A DNA stretch of 64,000 bases from Pigmentiphaga litoralis (GCF_014651835.1 NZ_BMXQ01000001.1:3889771-3953770), one strand, 5' to 3'. Numbered from the stretch's first letter, positions 8,443-17,955 are shown. The notes: generated by a model from the letters alone, not told the origin. A program made the numbers and translations.

Positions 8443-10314
8443 TCACGGCCGGTACACCAGATTCACGAACACGTTCGACCCTGGCGTGGCATAGCCGCGC
8501 GCCAGTTCGTAGTCCTTGTCCATGACGTTGTTCCAGCGGATCTGCACCTGCGCCTGACGGGTGATGTCATACGAGGCGGTCAGGTTCAGCAGGCTGTAGC
8601 CGCCGAGCCGGGTCGTTTCGTTCGCACCGAACTGGCCGATGCTGGCGTTGTACGAGGTGTCGCTGCGCTTGCCACTCAGCACCCATTCGGCGCCCACACG
8701 CCAGGCGCCCAGCGGATGGTCGCCCGCCAGCTTCAGCACCTGCCGCGCGCGGCGGGTCAGTTGTTGACCGGTGTTGTTGTCTTTCGGGTCGACGATGTCG
8801 ATGCTGCCGCGCACCGACGTCGCGCCGAACTGCTGCGCGGCTGTCAACGTGATGCCCCTCAGCGTCGCGTCCTTGTTTACCACCGTGGCACGGCCCTGGT
8901 ACTGGATCAGGTTGTCGACCTTGTTGTGATACGCGATCAGGCTGCCAGTGGTGCCGCCCTGGCGATAACGCACGCCGGCTTCATAGTTCTTCGACTTTTC
9001 GGGCTGCAGGTTCGGATTGCTGAAGCCAGGGTAGTACAGGTCATTGAAGGTCGGCAGGCGAAAGCCCGTGTTGGCGGCGGCCGTCAGCTGCCAGGCCGGC
9101 GTCAGGTCAAAGCCGTAGGACAGGCCGCCGGTGGTGCGGTTGCCGTAGCTCGACACGCGGTCATAGCGCAGGTTGGCCTGCAGGTGATTGCGGCCCAGGT
9201 CGGCCCGGTAGATGGCCAGCGCCGAGTTGGTGTTGCGGCCGGTGGCGTTGAAACGCGTGTCGCTGTCGACGTCTTCTTCGCGACGCTCGGCCGCCAGGGA
9301 CAGCACCTGCCCCGGCGCGATCGCCAGGTCGTTCTGCCACGAAAACTGCGTCTGCCGGGTACGGAAATACGAGCTGCGCGTGGCGCTGGTGACGCTGACA
9401 TTATCGTCAACCGTCTTGACTGCGCGCAGGCGGCTGGTCCACAGGCTGTTGATGCGGTTGTTGCTTGCCAGGCCCAGCGATTCGATCTTCTGGACCGCGC
9501 GCTGGTTGAAGCTCGCGCCGCCGTCGTACTGGCCGTTCAGGCGCGACTGGAAGAACGATGCTTCCAGTTCCTGGCCTTCGGCCCACATCATGCCAAGACG
9601 CCCCGACGCCGTGTCCAGCTTGTAGCCGTCACGATCGGCGTGATAGAGGCCACCCGGCTCGCCCGGCTTGGCCGCGCTGTAGCCGTCGCTGCGCGCATGG
9701 CCCAGGGCCAGGGCGTAGTTCCACACGCCCTGGCTGCCGCTCAGGCCGATATCGGCCTTTTGCGTGTTCCAGCTGCCATAGCCGACCGATCCGGTCAGGG
9801 CCAGGGCGGTGTCCGGGCTGCCGCGGCGCGTGATGATGTTGATGACGCCGCCGATCGCGTCGGCGCCGTACAGGCTGCTGGCCGGGCCGCGCAGGATTTC
9901 AATGCGTTCGATCTGCGACAGGGGAATGGCATTGATGCCGGCGCCGCCCGCGGTGGACGTACCCACGCGGGCGCCGTCGATCAGGAACACGGTCTGCGCG
10001 CTGTTTGCGCCGCGGATGAAGACGCTGGTGACGGTCTGCGGACCGCCATTGGTGGCGACGTCGATGCCGTGCTCGCGTTGCAGCAGGTCGGCCAGGCTGC
10101 TCTGGCCGGCGCGCGCAATGGTGTCGGCATCGATGACGGTCACGTCGCCCAGCGCGGCCGACAGCGGCTGCGGCGCGCGGGCGGCCGTCACGGTGATCGG
10201 ATCGAGTCGGGTGGCGCTGGTCTGCGCAGAGGGGGACACTTGGGCCAGGGCCGGTGCGGAAACGAGCACGGCGCCGGCGACACCGCTAAGGTGCCGAAGG
10301 GTAAAGAAGGACAT
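8443..10314 (-). CDS. btuB: TonB-dependent cobalamin outer-membrane receptor
   Basis: A 623-residue outer-membrane receptor. The chosen ATG (MSFFTLRHLS) gives a clean signal peptide; the frame extends 16 codons further to a TTG that would spoil it. After the signal comes a TonB-box-like segment (LDPITVTAAR), then the plug domain (LADLLQREHGIDV, FIRGANSAQTVFLIDGARV, IERIEILRGPASSLYGADA) and a beta-barrel ending in an aromatic-rich last strand (NVFVNLVYRP). The strong cobalamin riboswitch upstream and btuF downstream fix the substrate better than the receptor sequence alone. Expression should fall when intracellular adenosylcobalamin is high. Confidence 0.9.
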   Translation of the reverse strand: MSFFTLRHLSGVAGAVLVSAPALAQVSPSAQTSATRLDPITVTAARAPQPLSAALGDVTVIDADTIARAGQSSLADLLQREHGIDVATNGGPQTVTSVFIRGANSAQTVFLIDGARVGTSTAGGAGINAIPLSQIERIEILRGPASSLYGADAIGGVINIITRRGSPDTALALTGSVGYGSWNTQKADIGLSGSQGVWNYALALGHARSDGYSAAKPGEPGGLYHADRDGYKLDTASGRLGMMWAEGQELEASFFQSRLNGQYDGGASFNQRAVQKIESLGLASNNRINSLWTSRLRAVKTVDDNVSVTSATRSSYFRTRQTQFSWQNDLAIAPGQVLSLAAERREEDVDSDTRFNATGRNTNSALAIYRADLGRNHLQANLRYDRVSSYGNRTTGGLSYGFDLTPAWQLTAAANTGFRLPTFNDLYYPGFSNPNLQPEKSKNYEAGVRYRQGGTTGSLIAYHNKVDNLIQYQGRATVVNKDATLRGITLTAAQQFGATSVRGSIDIVDPKDNNTGQQLTRRARQVLKLAGDHPLGAWRVGAEWVLSGKRSDTSYNASIGQFGANETTRLGGYSLLNLTASYDITRQAQVQIRWNNVMDKDYELARGYATPGSNVFVNLVYRP

Positions 10315-10417
10315 GGAAAGCCTGTTGCCTGGGATGGACGTGCGACCCCGCACGTCATGCAATCAGGGAAGCGCGGCAAGGGGACAGCGCCTCCCCAGGA
10401 TACGGTCTGGTGAACCG

Positions 10418-10642
10418 CAGAGCCGGCCGGTATCCGGGCTGGCATTCATGACCGCACCCCCTTCCCATGACCTGCGCCACCGGGGTGCGGTGAGGGCCAT
10501 CACAGTGGGATTGGTGTGGTGTGTCCTGGACCGGCGTGACCGGTCGGGGACGAATGCTTACCGTTGCGGGGGCAGCACAGGTTAAGGCCAGCGACTGGTC
10601 TTCCCTGTTTCCCGTTTACCTTGGGTGCAACCAAGCACCGAC
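10418..10642 (-). promoter_or_regulatory. Cobalamin riboswitch upstream of btuB
   Basis: Read on the minus strand, the leader contains the conserved core CTGCCCCCGCAACGGTAA (B12-box region, 10559-10576), a 5' GGTGC/GCACC hairpin near 10625-10640, a GGGAAnnnGG segment and a 3' closing segment GCCAGCCCGGATACCGGCC near 10424-10442. Order and spacing match the AdoCbl riboswitch class. About 100 bases separate its 3' end from the btuB start. Boundaries are approximate because they were set by eye. Confidence 0.9.
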
Positions 10643-10731
10643 TCGGCGCGTACTCTAGCACGCAGCCCCAGGCGGGCCGCCGAAGAATGTCGGTTCTGTT
10701 GCATTGCTGCCGCAGCGGGCAGCAGGTGTCA

Positions 10732-11163
10732 TCACGCGGTGTAATCCCCGTTCGCTTCGGGCTGGAACACGATCTCGACCACGTCAAGCGCGTGCTCGGC
10801 GCCGTCGGGCGCAACCCAGCTGACCCGGCCCGGCGCGCGGCTGCCCAGCAGGCTCGCACCGATCGGCGACAGCACGGACACATTGCCCTTGGCCGGATCG
10901 GCTTCCTTCGGATAGCACAGGGTCAGGGTGCGGACGTCACCGCCGTCGACATCCTGCACGCGCACCTGGGTGTGCATGGTGATGACGTCGCCGGGAATGG
11001 TGTCGGACGGAACCTGGTCGGCCTGGTCGAGCGCTTCTTCGAGGCGTTCAATGGCGGGCGACGCGTCGCCCAGCGACGCGATCAGGGAATTGAGCCGGAC
11101 GTAGTCGAGCTCGGTAACGGTAATGAATGTGGGCGTGGCAACGTGAGTAGCGGTAGGCGACAT
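10732..11163 (-). CDS. rnk: Rnk-like GreA/GreB-family transcription regulator
   Basis: A 143-residue protein matching the regulator of nucleoside diphosphate kinase family: a short N-terminal coiled-coil stub (LDYVRLNSLIASLGDASPAI) and a C-terminal FKBP-like GreA/GreB domain (DVITMHTQVRVQDVDGG, LTLCYPKEADPAKGNVSVLS, PIGASLLGSRAPG). Rnk proteins bind RNA polymerase near the secondary channel but lack the acidic tip needed for transcript cleavage. The gene stands alone between the btuB leader and a hydrolase gene on the same strand. Confidence 0.85.
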   Translation of the reverse strand: MSPTATHVATPTFITVTELDYVRLNSLIASLGDASPAIERLEEALDQADQVPSDTIPGDVITMHTQVRVQDVDGGDVRTLTLCYPKEADPAKGNVSVLSPIGASLLGSRAPGRVSWVAPDGAEHALDVVEIVFQPEANGDYTA

Positions 11164-11388
11164 GCCGGTTTCCTAGGGAAAGCAGTGGCTCAGAGATGTG
11201 CCCGGCGATCCGTCAAGAATTGAGCAGGAAGAGGAAGGAAGATCGCCGGGCTTATCGGTCGAAGACCGGAATGAGCAGACAGCCGCGCGCAGCGCGGCGC
11301 ACGGGCAGGCCGGTGCGGCGCGTCAGTGCGGGAAGATTCGGAGGGAGAAGACGCGCCACCCGGGCGCGCAACGTCGTGTGCATAAGGA

Positions 11389-12252
11389 TCAGGATAGCCC
11401 AATGCCGGCCAACGCTTCAACCGGGGTGGGCCGATCCAGCGTGGCCAGCCACTCATCCAGGTCGGCGTACACGGGCGCGGCCAGCTCGGGCGACTCGTTC
11501 AGCACCTCGTGGAACGCCTGGTGATACCAGCGCAGCGCGAGCTTGCCCGGCGCGGCGCCATCGGCAAATCGGCGGCTACCCGCCGGGTCGACGACGGAAT
11601 CTTCGCCCGCCACCAGCATCAGGGTACGGCAGGGCAGGGCCGACGCCTGGGTGATGGCCGCGTCGCCGGCTGTCATCACGAACCGGACCAGCCGCCCCGT
11701 GACCCGGTCGTGCACCAGTGGATCGTTGCGATACGCATCGACCACGGCCTGCTCGTGCGACAGCCTGGCGGCGTCGATCCCGTTCCCGACGCGCAGATCG
11801 GGCGCCAGATTGCCGATGGTGCCCAGCATCAGCCGCTGCACTGCCGTGGGCTTGAACGCGAACGCGGGCGACACCAGCACCACCCCGGCCAGCTCGACAT
11901 TCCCGCGCAGCGCCACCCGCGCCGCCACCAGACCGCCCAGGCTGACGCCGATCAGCAAGGGCGGCACGCCGGTTTCCTGCACGTACTCCGACAGGCGATG
12001 TTCGGCATCGAGCACCAGGTCGTCGACATCCCGCAGCGCGCCCCGCTTGCCGCTCGACTTGCCGTGCCCGCGATGGTCGTGCGCGGCCAGTTGCCAGCCG
12101 CGCTCGCCCAGCCACTGTGCCAGTGCGTCATACCGTCCGGCATGCTCGCCCAGGCCGTGCAGCAGGTACGCCGGACGTCCCTCGGGCGCGGCGCCGTCGG
12201 GCATCGCCCATCGGTGGCCGGCCAGCTGAGTGCCGTCCGAGGCAGTGGTCAT
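11389..12252 (-). CDS. Alpha/beta hydrolase, monoacylglycerol lipase / lysophospholipase type
   Basis: A 287-residue serine hydrolase. LLHGLGEHAGRYDALAQWL gives the oxyanion region, DHRGHGKSSGKRG is typical of monoacylglycerol-lipase-like enzymes, and GVSLGG supplies the nucleophile serine; the acid and histidine lie in AGEDSVVDPAGS and WYHQAFHEVLNES. The ATG at 12252 is preferred over an in-frame TTG five codons upstream. It has no signal peptide, so a cytoplasmic lipase or esterase is expected. The physiological ester is unknown. A 225-base spacer with no evident gene separates it from rnk. Confidence 0.8.
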   Translation of the reverse strand: MTTASDGTQLAGHRWAMPDGAAPEGRPAYLLHGLGEHAGRYDALAQWLGERGWQLAAHDHRGHGKSSGKRGALRDVDDLVLDAEHRLSEYVQETGVPPLLIGVSLGGLVAARVALRGNVELAGVVLVSPAFAFKPTAVQRLMLGTIGNLAPDLRVGNGIDAARLSHEQAVVDAYRNDPLVHDRVTGRLVRFVMTAGDAAITQASALPCRTLMLVAGEDSVVDPAGSRRFADGAAPGKLALRWYHQAFHEVLNESPELAAPVYADLDEWLATLDRPTPVEALAGIGLS

Positions 12253-12462
12253 GGAAATCAGCGACAATTGAAGTGTCCGTGTCGGGGGTTGCGAAACGCG
12301 GATTGTCGCCCACCTTGGGCGTGCCTTCAGCCGTGGGTCATGTAACCGGTTGTAGCCATCGTCGGCCTATTTCGCCGTTTTTCGGCTAAGTCATCTCCTT
12401 TCCCCCTCGCCCGACCCTGTAGCCACCACCGGCCCTCATTCACTTACGGAAAACTGCCGACC

Positions 12463-13026
12463 ATGCGCATCCTGCCTCGCCTGTTCGTCTCCCTGTCGCT
12501 TGCCGTGTCCTTCCTGGCGCTGACGGCCTGCTCGCCCAAGTACGACTGGCGCGAGATGCCGGCGGCCGACGGCGCAGTCAAGGTCACGTACCCCGCCCGG
12601 CCGCAGGCGGACACGCGCGACGTGAACGTGGCGGGGCATACCTTGCCGCTCACGTTCACCATCGCGCAGGTTGATGCCTCGGTTTTCGCCGTGGGCCATG
12701 CAAAGTTGCCCGACGCCGTGCTGAACGATCCGGCCGAAATGGCCAAGGTCGCCGACGCCTTCGAAGAAGTGCTGCGCGCCAACCTGCGCGGCACGCTGCG
12801 CCAGCGGCGCGACGTCACGCTCAAGCAGTCGGCGGCCGATACCCGTAAGCTGTTCCGTGCGGTCGAAGTCGAGGTGCATGGCGCGGTGGCCAACTCGCCA
12901 TCGTGGCTGCTGGGGCGCGTCTATGTGCTGGGCAACAGCCTGATCGAGATCGTTGCGCTCGGGCCCGAGGCCGAGCTGGCGCCGGATGTGGCCAAGCAGT
13001 TCGTCGAGTCGGTACGGGCGGAATAA
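12463..13026 (+). CDS. Conserved hypothetical lipoprotein
   Basis: A 187-residue protein with a lipoprotein signal: positive start MRILPRLF, hydrophobic core and lipobox LTAC at residues 20-23. The mature part begins [25 protein letters not shown] and is predicted mixed alpha/beta. I cannot assign a function. Its TAA stop overlaps the ATG of the next gene by one base, indicating translational coupling with the YkgJ-type protein. Confidence 0.7.
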   Translation: MRILPRLFVSLSLAVSFLALTACSPKYDWREMPAADGAVKVTYPARPQADTRDVNVAGHTLPLTFTIAQVDASVFAVGHAKLPDAVLNDPAEMAKVADAFEEVLRANLRGTLRQRRDVTLKQSAADTRKLFRAVEVEVHGAVANSPSWLLGRVYVLGNSLIEIVALGPEAELAPDVAKQFVESVRAE

Positions 13027-13373
13027 TGCTGTCCTGCCGTCCTGGCTGCGGCGCCTGTTGCACCGCGCCGTCGATCACCAGCGCCATTCCGGGGATGCCT
13101 GAGGGCAAGCCAGCGGGTGTGCCGTGCATCCAGCTGATGCCCGACCTGCGCTGCGCGATCTTTGGCGATCCGCGCCGGCCGGCCGTGTGCGGCGGCCTGC
13201 AGCCGTCGGCAGAGATGTGCGGGCCGGATCGCGATCACGCGATCCGGTGGCTGACGGAACTCGAGGTGGCGACCGCGCCGACGATGGCAATCGGCGCCGC
13301 AGCGTCCGCGGCAGCCACCACGGCATCATCCTCGGCGGCGTCTACCGCAGCGGTGGCGCTGGCGCCGCGGTAA
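13026..13373 (+). CDS. YkgJ/UPF0153-type cysteine cluster protein
   Basis: A 115-residue protein with the cysteine pattern of the YkgJ family: CRPGCGACC at the start, then [22 protein letters not shown] and EMCG, likely a zinc or iron-sulfur ligand set of unproven role. The recognisable domain ends near [14 protein letters not shown]; the remaining 30 or so residues are an alanine/serine-rich tail whose codons overlap the 3' end of the convergent abrB-type gene by 32 bases. The tail is probably a read-on of low significance. It is coupled to the upstream lipoprotein gene. Confidence 0.75.
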   Translation: MLSCRPGCGACCTAPSITSAIPGMPEGKPAGVPCIQLMPDLRCAIFGDPRRPAVCGGLQPSAEMCGPDRDHAIRWLTELEVATAPTMAIGAAASAAATTASSSAASTAAVALAPR

Positions 13374-14424
13374 CCGGCAGGTCCCGCTCCAGCCAGGGCT
13401 TCATGAGCCGGTACAGCGGTCCGACCGACAGCACCATGACCAGCACGCGCGTGACATGGAACACCGTCACGACCGGCACGCCAAAGTGCAGCACCTGGGC
13501 CGTCAGGCTCATTTCGGCGATGCCGCCGGGGGCGGTCGCCAGCACCGCGGTCGGCGCCGGAATGCCGCTCAGCAGCGACAGCACGTAACCGAACGCGGCC
13601 ATGACGCCCATCAACAGCAGCACCGACACCGCCACCCCCGCCATGTAGCGCGGCGCGGTGTGGATGAATTTCTTCGTGAAGCGGATCCCCAGCGCGCAGC
13701 CGATGAAAAGCTGCGCGACGTTCACGATCCAGCGCGGCAGCGTCGTCCAGTCCACCCCCGCGGCAGTCAGCGCAATCGTGAACAGCAGCGGTCCGATCAC
13801 CCAGGCGTTCGGGATCTTGTAGCGGTTCAGGAACCAGCCGACCAGCGCCGTCAGCCCGCCCAGCTTGATCAGCCCCAGCAGGTCGAAGTGGCCAAGCCCC
13901 GGCGTGTAGGGATCCGTGCCATGCACGTCGGTCAGACGGAAGATGGTCGGGATGATCAACACAACCATCAGTATGCGGAGGGAATGGGCCGCGGCAACCA
14001 GATCGACGCGGCCGCCGTTGCGTTCGGCCTGCACTGCCATTTCCGATGACCCGCCAATGGCCACGGCAAAGAAAGCCGTCTTGGAATCCACGCCGGTCAT
14101 GCGCTGCAGGAGCCGCCCGCCGCCGATGCCGGCCGCCATCGCAAACAGCACACTGACGATCACCCAGGGCAGGTAATGGGCCAGCTGCGCGTTGATGGCG
14201 GGTGTGAAGTAAAGCCCCAGCGACGTGCCGATGATCCACTGGCCAGCCGCGCGAAACGGGACGGGAAACTGCAGCGGCGTGTCCGCCATCTTGAGCGCGG
14301 CCACCACCAGCAGCGGGCCGATCATCCAGGGCAAAGGGGTCTTGAGCCACACACAGACTTCAGCGCCGATAAGGCCGGCCACCAGGGTCGCGGCCACGCG
14401 CGACGCGGTTTTCAGATGATTCAC
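13342..14424 (-). CDS. AbrB-family (PF05145-type) polytopic membrane protein
   Basis: A 360-residue membrane protein with about ten hydrophobic segments and the duplicated AbrB-family signature ([21 protein letters not shown] in the first half, [20 protein letters not shown] in the second). The family is often labelled a regulator or putative ammonia monooxygenase, but nothing here suggests DNA binding or catalysis. It starts at GTG with a GAGG-type ribosome site, 9 bases after the amidase stop, so it is the last gene of a bug-amidase-abrB operon. A transport role for the substrate of that operon is a reasonable inference. Confidence 0.75.
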   Translation of the reverse strand: MNHLKTASRVAATLVAGLIGAEVCVWLKTPLPWMIGPLLVVAALKMADTPLQFPVPFRAAGQWIIGTSLGLYFTPAINAQLAHYLPWVIVSVLFAMAAGIGGGRLLQRMTGVDSKTAFFAVAIGGSSEMAVQAERNGGRVDLVAAAHSLRILMVVLIIPTIFRLTDVHGTDPYTPGLGHFDLLGLIKLGGLTALVGWFLNRYKIPNAWVIGPLLFTIALTAAGVDWTTLPRWIVNVAQLFIGCALGIRFTKKFIHTAPRYMAGVAVSVLLLMGVMAAFGYVLSLLSGIPAPTAVLATAPGGIAEMSLTAQVLHFGVPVVTVFHVTRVLVMVLSVGPLYRLMKPWLERDLPVTAAPAPPLR

Positions 14425-14433
14425 TGCAGGACC

Positions 14434-15717
14434 TCAGCCGTGCTTGCGCAAGACGACGCGGGCAATGCCCAGCAGCAAGCGATCCGCATACCGGCGTGAG
14501 ACCAGTTGCAGGCCGACCGGCATGCCGTTGGGTCCCCGGTGCAAGGGCAGGGTGACCGCGGGAATGTTGAGCGCCGTCCACAGCGTCGAGAACGACGCAT
14601 TGCCGGTGGACGTCAGGCCCACGGGGGCCTCACCCGCCACGGCTGGGGTCAGCAGGACGTCATAGTCCTTGAAGACATCGTCCAGCAGGGCCGCGCAGCG
14701 TCGCAGCGTCTCGCGCGACTCGCCGTACAACTCGAAGCGGCAGTCCATGCCGTCCTGGATGCGGCCGCCGCGCAGCGCGCTGCTGATGCGCTCCCAGTGA
14801 TGGTCGATCTCGAACGTGCGGTTGCGCACGAACTCGAAACTCGACACCCAACGGTGCGCTTCCTGCACGTCCTCCAGAGCGCCAGGCAGAGTCACGTCTC
14901 TGACCGCGGCGCCGTCGGCGGACAGGGTCCGTGCAAAGCTTTCCAGAAAGGCTTTCGTGTCGTCGTCGCATTCGTTCCAGAACCCGGTGCGGGCAAAGCC
15001 GATGCGCACTTCGTTGATCGCCACTTCGGGCAAGGCGGCGGGCGGCGTGCCGATCAGCACGTTGCGAAACAAGTTGATGTCCTCAACCGATCGCGCAATC
15101 AGGCCAACCGTGTCGAACGACGCAGCGGCCTCCATCACGCCAAAAGTGCGGATGTCGCCGCGGCTGGGCACATAGCCCACGCAGCCGCAGAACGAGGCGG
15201 GCCGGATGGTCGACGCGGTTGTCTGCGTGCCGATGGCCAGTGGCACCATCGATGCGCCCACGGCTGCGCCCGATCCGCTGGACGAGCCGCCCGGCGTGCG
15301 GGTGGCGTCGTGGGGATTGCGCGACTTGCCCGGAAACCGGTTGGCGAACTCGGTGGTGACCGTCTTGCCCATGATGATCCCGCCCGCGCGGCGCGTCAGC
15401 GCGGTGCACGCCGCGTCGATGGTCGGCCGGCGGCCCGCGTGAATCGGCGTGCCCAGCGCGGTCGGCATGTCGGCCGTATCGATGATGTCTTTCAGCCCTA
15501 CGGGCACGCCCTGCAGCGGACCCTTGCCGCCGGCGCGATCGAGTGCACGCGCCTGTTCAAGAACGAGGCCCGGATCGAGATACTCCCAGGCCTGCACGTC
15601 GGCTTCCCGGGATTCGATGTGCAGCAGGCAGGCCTCTGCAACGGCAACCGCAGTGGTACGTCCGCCGTGGATGGCCCGGACGATTTCGGTTGCCGTCAGT
15701 TCATGTAGATGGGTCAT
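14434..15717 (-). CDS. Amidase-signature family hydrolase
   Basis: A 427-residue amidase. The Ser-cisSer-Lys triad is visible: lysine in GVPVGLKDIIDT, cis-serine in TPGGSSSGSGAAVG, and nucleophile serine in TQTTASTIRPASFCG. The protein starts typically (HELTATEIVRAIHGG). It cleaves a carboxamide, but the substrate cannot be told from the motifs. It sits between the bug gene upstream and the AbrB-type membrane gene downstream, which suggests that an amide or amidated organic acid is taken up and hydrolysed. Confidence 0.85.
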   Translation of the reverse strand: MTHLHELTATEIVRAIHGGRTTAVAVAEACLLHIESREADVQAWEYLDPGLVLEQARALDRAGGKGPLQGVPVGLKDIIDTADMPTALGTPIHAGRRPTIDAACTALTRRAGGIIMGKTVTTEFANRFPGKSRNPHDATRTPGGSSSGSGAAVGASMVPLAIGTQTTASTIRPASFCGCVGYVPSRGDIRTFGVMEAAASFDTVGLIARSVEDINLFRNVLIGTPPAALPEVAINEVRIGFARTGFWNECDDDTKAFLESFARTLSADGAAVRDVTLPGALEDVQEAHRWVSSFEFVRNRTFEIDHHWERISSALRGGRIQDGMDCRFELYGESRETLRRCAALLDDVFKDYDVLLTPAVAGEAPVGLTSTGNASFSTLWTALNIPAVTLPLHRGPNGMPVGLQLVSRRYADRLLLGIARVVLRKHG

Positions 15718-15768
15718 GGATCAATGGGCTGCGTGGTCGGGGAGCGGAGGACGCATCGGAAATGCGCA

Positions 15769-15801
15769 TGCCTCCGCCTGTGAGTATCGCAGGCGGAGGC
15801 A
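15769..15801 (-). other. Intercistronic stem-loop between bug and amidase
   Basis: A perfect 12-base inverted repeat, TGCCTCCGCCTG (15769-15780) and CAGGCGGAGGCA (15790-15801), with a 9-base loop, 29 bases after the bug stop and 52 bases before the amidase start. There is no U-run on the minus strand, so it is not a clean terminator. Such hairpins often protect the binding-protein part of a transport operon mRNA from 3' decay. Confidence 0.6.
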
Positions 15802-15829
15802 AGGGTTGAAAGTCCAGGCGTGCAAACGC

Positions 15830-16795
15830 TTACTGCACTGTTGCGCGCGAGTCGGCAACGACGCGCGCCCACTTGGAAGTCTCGGTCTTGATGTAGCTGC
15901 CGAATTCGTTGGAAGTGGTCCAGGCCGGCTCGATGCCGGACTCCAGCAACTTGGCCGTCACCTCCGGCGTTTTCAGCGCCGCCACCAGTTCGGTGTTCAG
16001 GCGCGCAACGATGGGCGCAGGCGTATCGCGCGGCACCAGCACGCCATACCAATTGTTCACCTCGAAGGCCGGCACACCGGCTTCCTTGATGGTCGGAATG
16101 TCCGGCATGCCCTTGAAGCGGGTTGAGCCCGTCATGGCGATGGGCGTCACCTTGCCCGCCTTGATGGCGCCTGCCGCGGTGGACACGGTCGAGAACACAA
16201 GCTGCACCTGGTTCGCCATCAGGTCGGTCATGGCCGGCACACCGCCCTTGTAGGCCACATGCAGCATCGACAGGCCGGTCAGTGCATTGAACATCTCGCC
16301 CGCCAAATGATCTGTCGCGCCGTTGCCCGACGACCCGAATGCGACCGGATGCGTCCTGGCGTAGGCGATCAGCTCCGGCACGGTCTTGACCGGCAGCGTG
16401 GGACTGACCACGAGCACGTTGAGCGCGTTGCCCACCAGGCTGATCGGCGTGAAGTCACGGTCCACGTTGTACGACAGCTTCTTGTACAGCGACGGATTGA
16501 TCGCGATCGGACCGATGGTGCCGAGCAGAATGGTGTATCCATCGGCCGGCGCCTTGGCAACCATGTCCGTGCCGATCACGCCACCGGCGCCTGGGCGGTT
16601 TTCGACCACCACGGTCTGGCCCATCGCCGCGCCCATCTTCATCGCGATCACACGCGCCGAGATGTCCGCGCCGCCACCCGGTGCAAACGGCACGATGAAG
16701 CGTATCGGCTTGCTTGGATATGCGTCCTGCGCCACGGCGGCGCCGGACATCGTGGACAGGATCAACAAAGCTGGAGCAAGGTTCGAGAGGCGCAT
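15830..16795 (-). CDS. Bug-family tripartite tricarboxylate-type solute-binding protein
   Basis: A 321-residue periplasmic protein. The ATG at 16795 (MRLSNLAPALL) gives a signal peptide ending AAVAQDAYP; the open frame further upstream is not plausible coding. Bug signatures follow: YPSKPIRFIVPFAPGGGAD, VVVENRPGAGGVIGTDMVA and PADGYTILLGTIG. These proteins bind carboxylates or amides through two loops and normally serve TctA/TctB permeases, but none is present. Downstream on the same strand are an amidase and an AbrB-type membrane protein, and upstream a GntR regulator. Confidence 0.9.
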   Translation of the reverse strand: MRLSNLAPALLILSTMSGAAVAQDAYPSKPIRFIVPFAPGGGADISARVIAMKMGAAMGQTVVVENRPGAGGVIGTDMVAKAPADGYTILLGTIGPIAINPSLYKKLSYNVDRDFTPISLVGNALNVLVVSPTLPVKTVPELIAYARTHPVAFGSSGNGATDHLAGEMFNALTGLSMLHVAYKGGVPAMTDLMANQVQLVFSTVSTAAGAIKAGKVTPIAMTGSTRFKGMPDIPTIKEAGVPAFEVNNWYGVLVPRDTPAPIVARLNTELVAALKTPEVTAKLLESGIEPAWTTSNEFGSYIKTETSKWARVVADSRATVQ

Positions 16796-17101
16796 GGCAT
16801 GTCCAACGTGACGGAGTGAACGACGTAAATGTCTTCTTGTCCGTACAAAGCAACAGGCGTGCCAAGGTGGCGGGACGCGCGGCCGAGAGCGGCGCGGGAA
16901 GCGGGGCTGGACGTTGGCAATATCGCGCGTGGCAGGGCATTCGCCTGGATGCTGCGCAGCCGCGGCATCGGCGCCGCGCAAGCAAAGCGAACGCACGAAC
17001 GTGCTGCGCTGCACCATAGGAGGGCAGCGACGGTCGCCATCGTGGGGCGCGAGGAGTCAGGTACCTGTGCAGAGCCGCGCCATGCGGGGCTCCGCGGCAT
17101 A
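16796..17101. other. Intergenic region with bug promoter and candidate GntR operator
   Basis: About 305 bases without a convincing gene between the bug start and the gntR stop. An imperfect palindrome TTGTCCGTACAA lies at 16838-16849, 43 bases upstream of the bug start, and resembles a GntR/FCD operator. Nothing else was recognised. Confidence 0.4.
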
Positions 17102-17854
17102 TCAGCTATGCGGTGACGGGATCGATTCGGAGGCGGCGCGCAGCCGCTCGCGGCTGTGGGTCAGGTGCATGCGCATGGCAGCACGGGCGCCTTCGGCGTC
17201 GCCGCGCGCGATCGCGTCAAAGATGTTCTCGTGTTCGAGCTCCAGCCGATCCAGATACTGCCGGCGCGCCGCGCCTTCCACCTGCAGCCGGCTGCGCGGG
17301 ATCAGCGCATTGCCCAGGTGCATCATCATGTCGGTGAAATAGCGGTTGCCGGTAGCGCGCGCAACGGTCAGGTGGAACGCAAAATCGGACTCGACCGAAT
17401 CGCCGCCTTCGGCCACCGTGGACTGCAAGGCGGTCAGGGCCTGACGCATGTCGGCAAGGTGATCGTCGCTGCGGCGAACCGCGGCCAGCGCGGCAGCCTC
17501 GGCCTCCAGGCTGATGCGCAGTTCCAGCATCGCCAGAATGTCGATGGCCGTCAGCACCGCGCCCGGACCGATGCGGAAGGGCGCCTGCGCCGTGGCCGGC
17601 GCAAGCACGAAGGTGCCAATGCCGTGACGCGTTTCCACGAGGCCGCTGGCCTGCAGATTGGACAGCGCCTCGCGCACCACCGTGCGACTCACGCCCATGC
17701 TGGACATGATCTCGGACTCGGTCGGAAGCTTGCCGCCCACTTTGAGCTGGCCGCTGCGAATGGCGTCGGACAGCTCGGCCACCACTTCCTGCGCGAGCGT
17801 GCGTGCGCGGCGCTTGGGACCGGTGAAGGAGAGGGCGGGCTTGGGTTCTGTCAT
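17102..17854 (-). CDS. GntR-family (FadR/FCD) transcription regulator
   Basis: A 250-residue regulator. Residues about 15-80 form the winged helix (LAQEVVAELSDAIRSGQLKVG, KLPTESEIMSSMGVSRTVV, REALSNLQASGLVETRHGIG), and the C-terminal all-helical FCD domain has the usual metal-ligand pattern region (FHLTVARATGNRYF). The ATG at 17854 is chosen because it precedes MTEPKPALSFTGPKRR directly. It is upstream of and collinear with bug-amidase-abrB and probably controls them. A dyad GCCCAA-N8-TTGGGC at 17875-17894, just ahead of its own start, may be an autoregulatory site. Confidence 0.85.
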   Translation of the reverse strand: MTEPKPALSFTGPKRRARTLAQEVVAELSDAIRSGQLKVGGKLPTESEIMSSMGVSRTVVREALSNLQASGLVETRHGIGTFVLAPATAQAPFRIGPGAVLTAIDILAMLELRISLEAEAAALAAVRRSDDHLADMRQALTALQSTVAEGGDSVESDFAFHLTVARATGNRYFTDMMMHLGNALIPRSRLQVEGAARRQYLDRLELEHENIFDAIARGDAEGARAAMRMHLTHSRERLRAASESIPSPHS

Positions 17855-17925
17855 GGCGTTCCGGTGTGCGTGCTGCCCAAGTATAGCTTTGGGCGCTCCC
17901 GGCATGACTTGCAGGCAACGTCCAT

Positions 17926-17955
17926 AAAAAAGGGCAGGGTCCCTAGCCCCTGCCC
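17926..17955 (-). terminator. Rho-independent terminator after the DUF4394 gene
   Basis: On the minus strand an 8-base-pair stem GGGCAGGG / CCCTGCCC with an 8-base loop is followed by six T residues. It lies 60 bases downstream of the DUF4394 stop and closes the sigma / anti-sigma / DUF4394 transcription unit before gntR. Confidence 0.85.

Noticed and set aside
13342-14424. Calling the AbrB-family gene a DNA-binding transition-state regulator
   Set aside because: The protein is almost entirely membrane-spanning with no DNA-binding segment; the regulator label is a naming artefact.
16796-17017. A 74-codon N-terminal extension of the bug gene
   Set aside because: It is Arg/Pro/Cys-rich and would place the signal peptide internally; ATG 16795 gives a normal Bug precursor.
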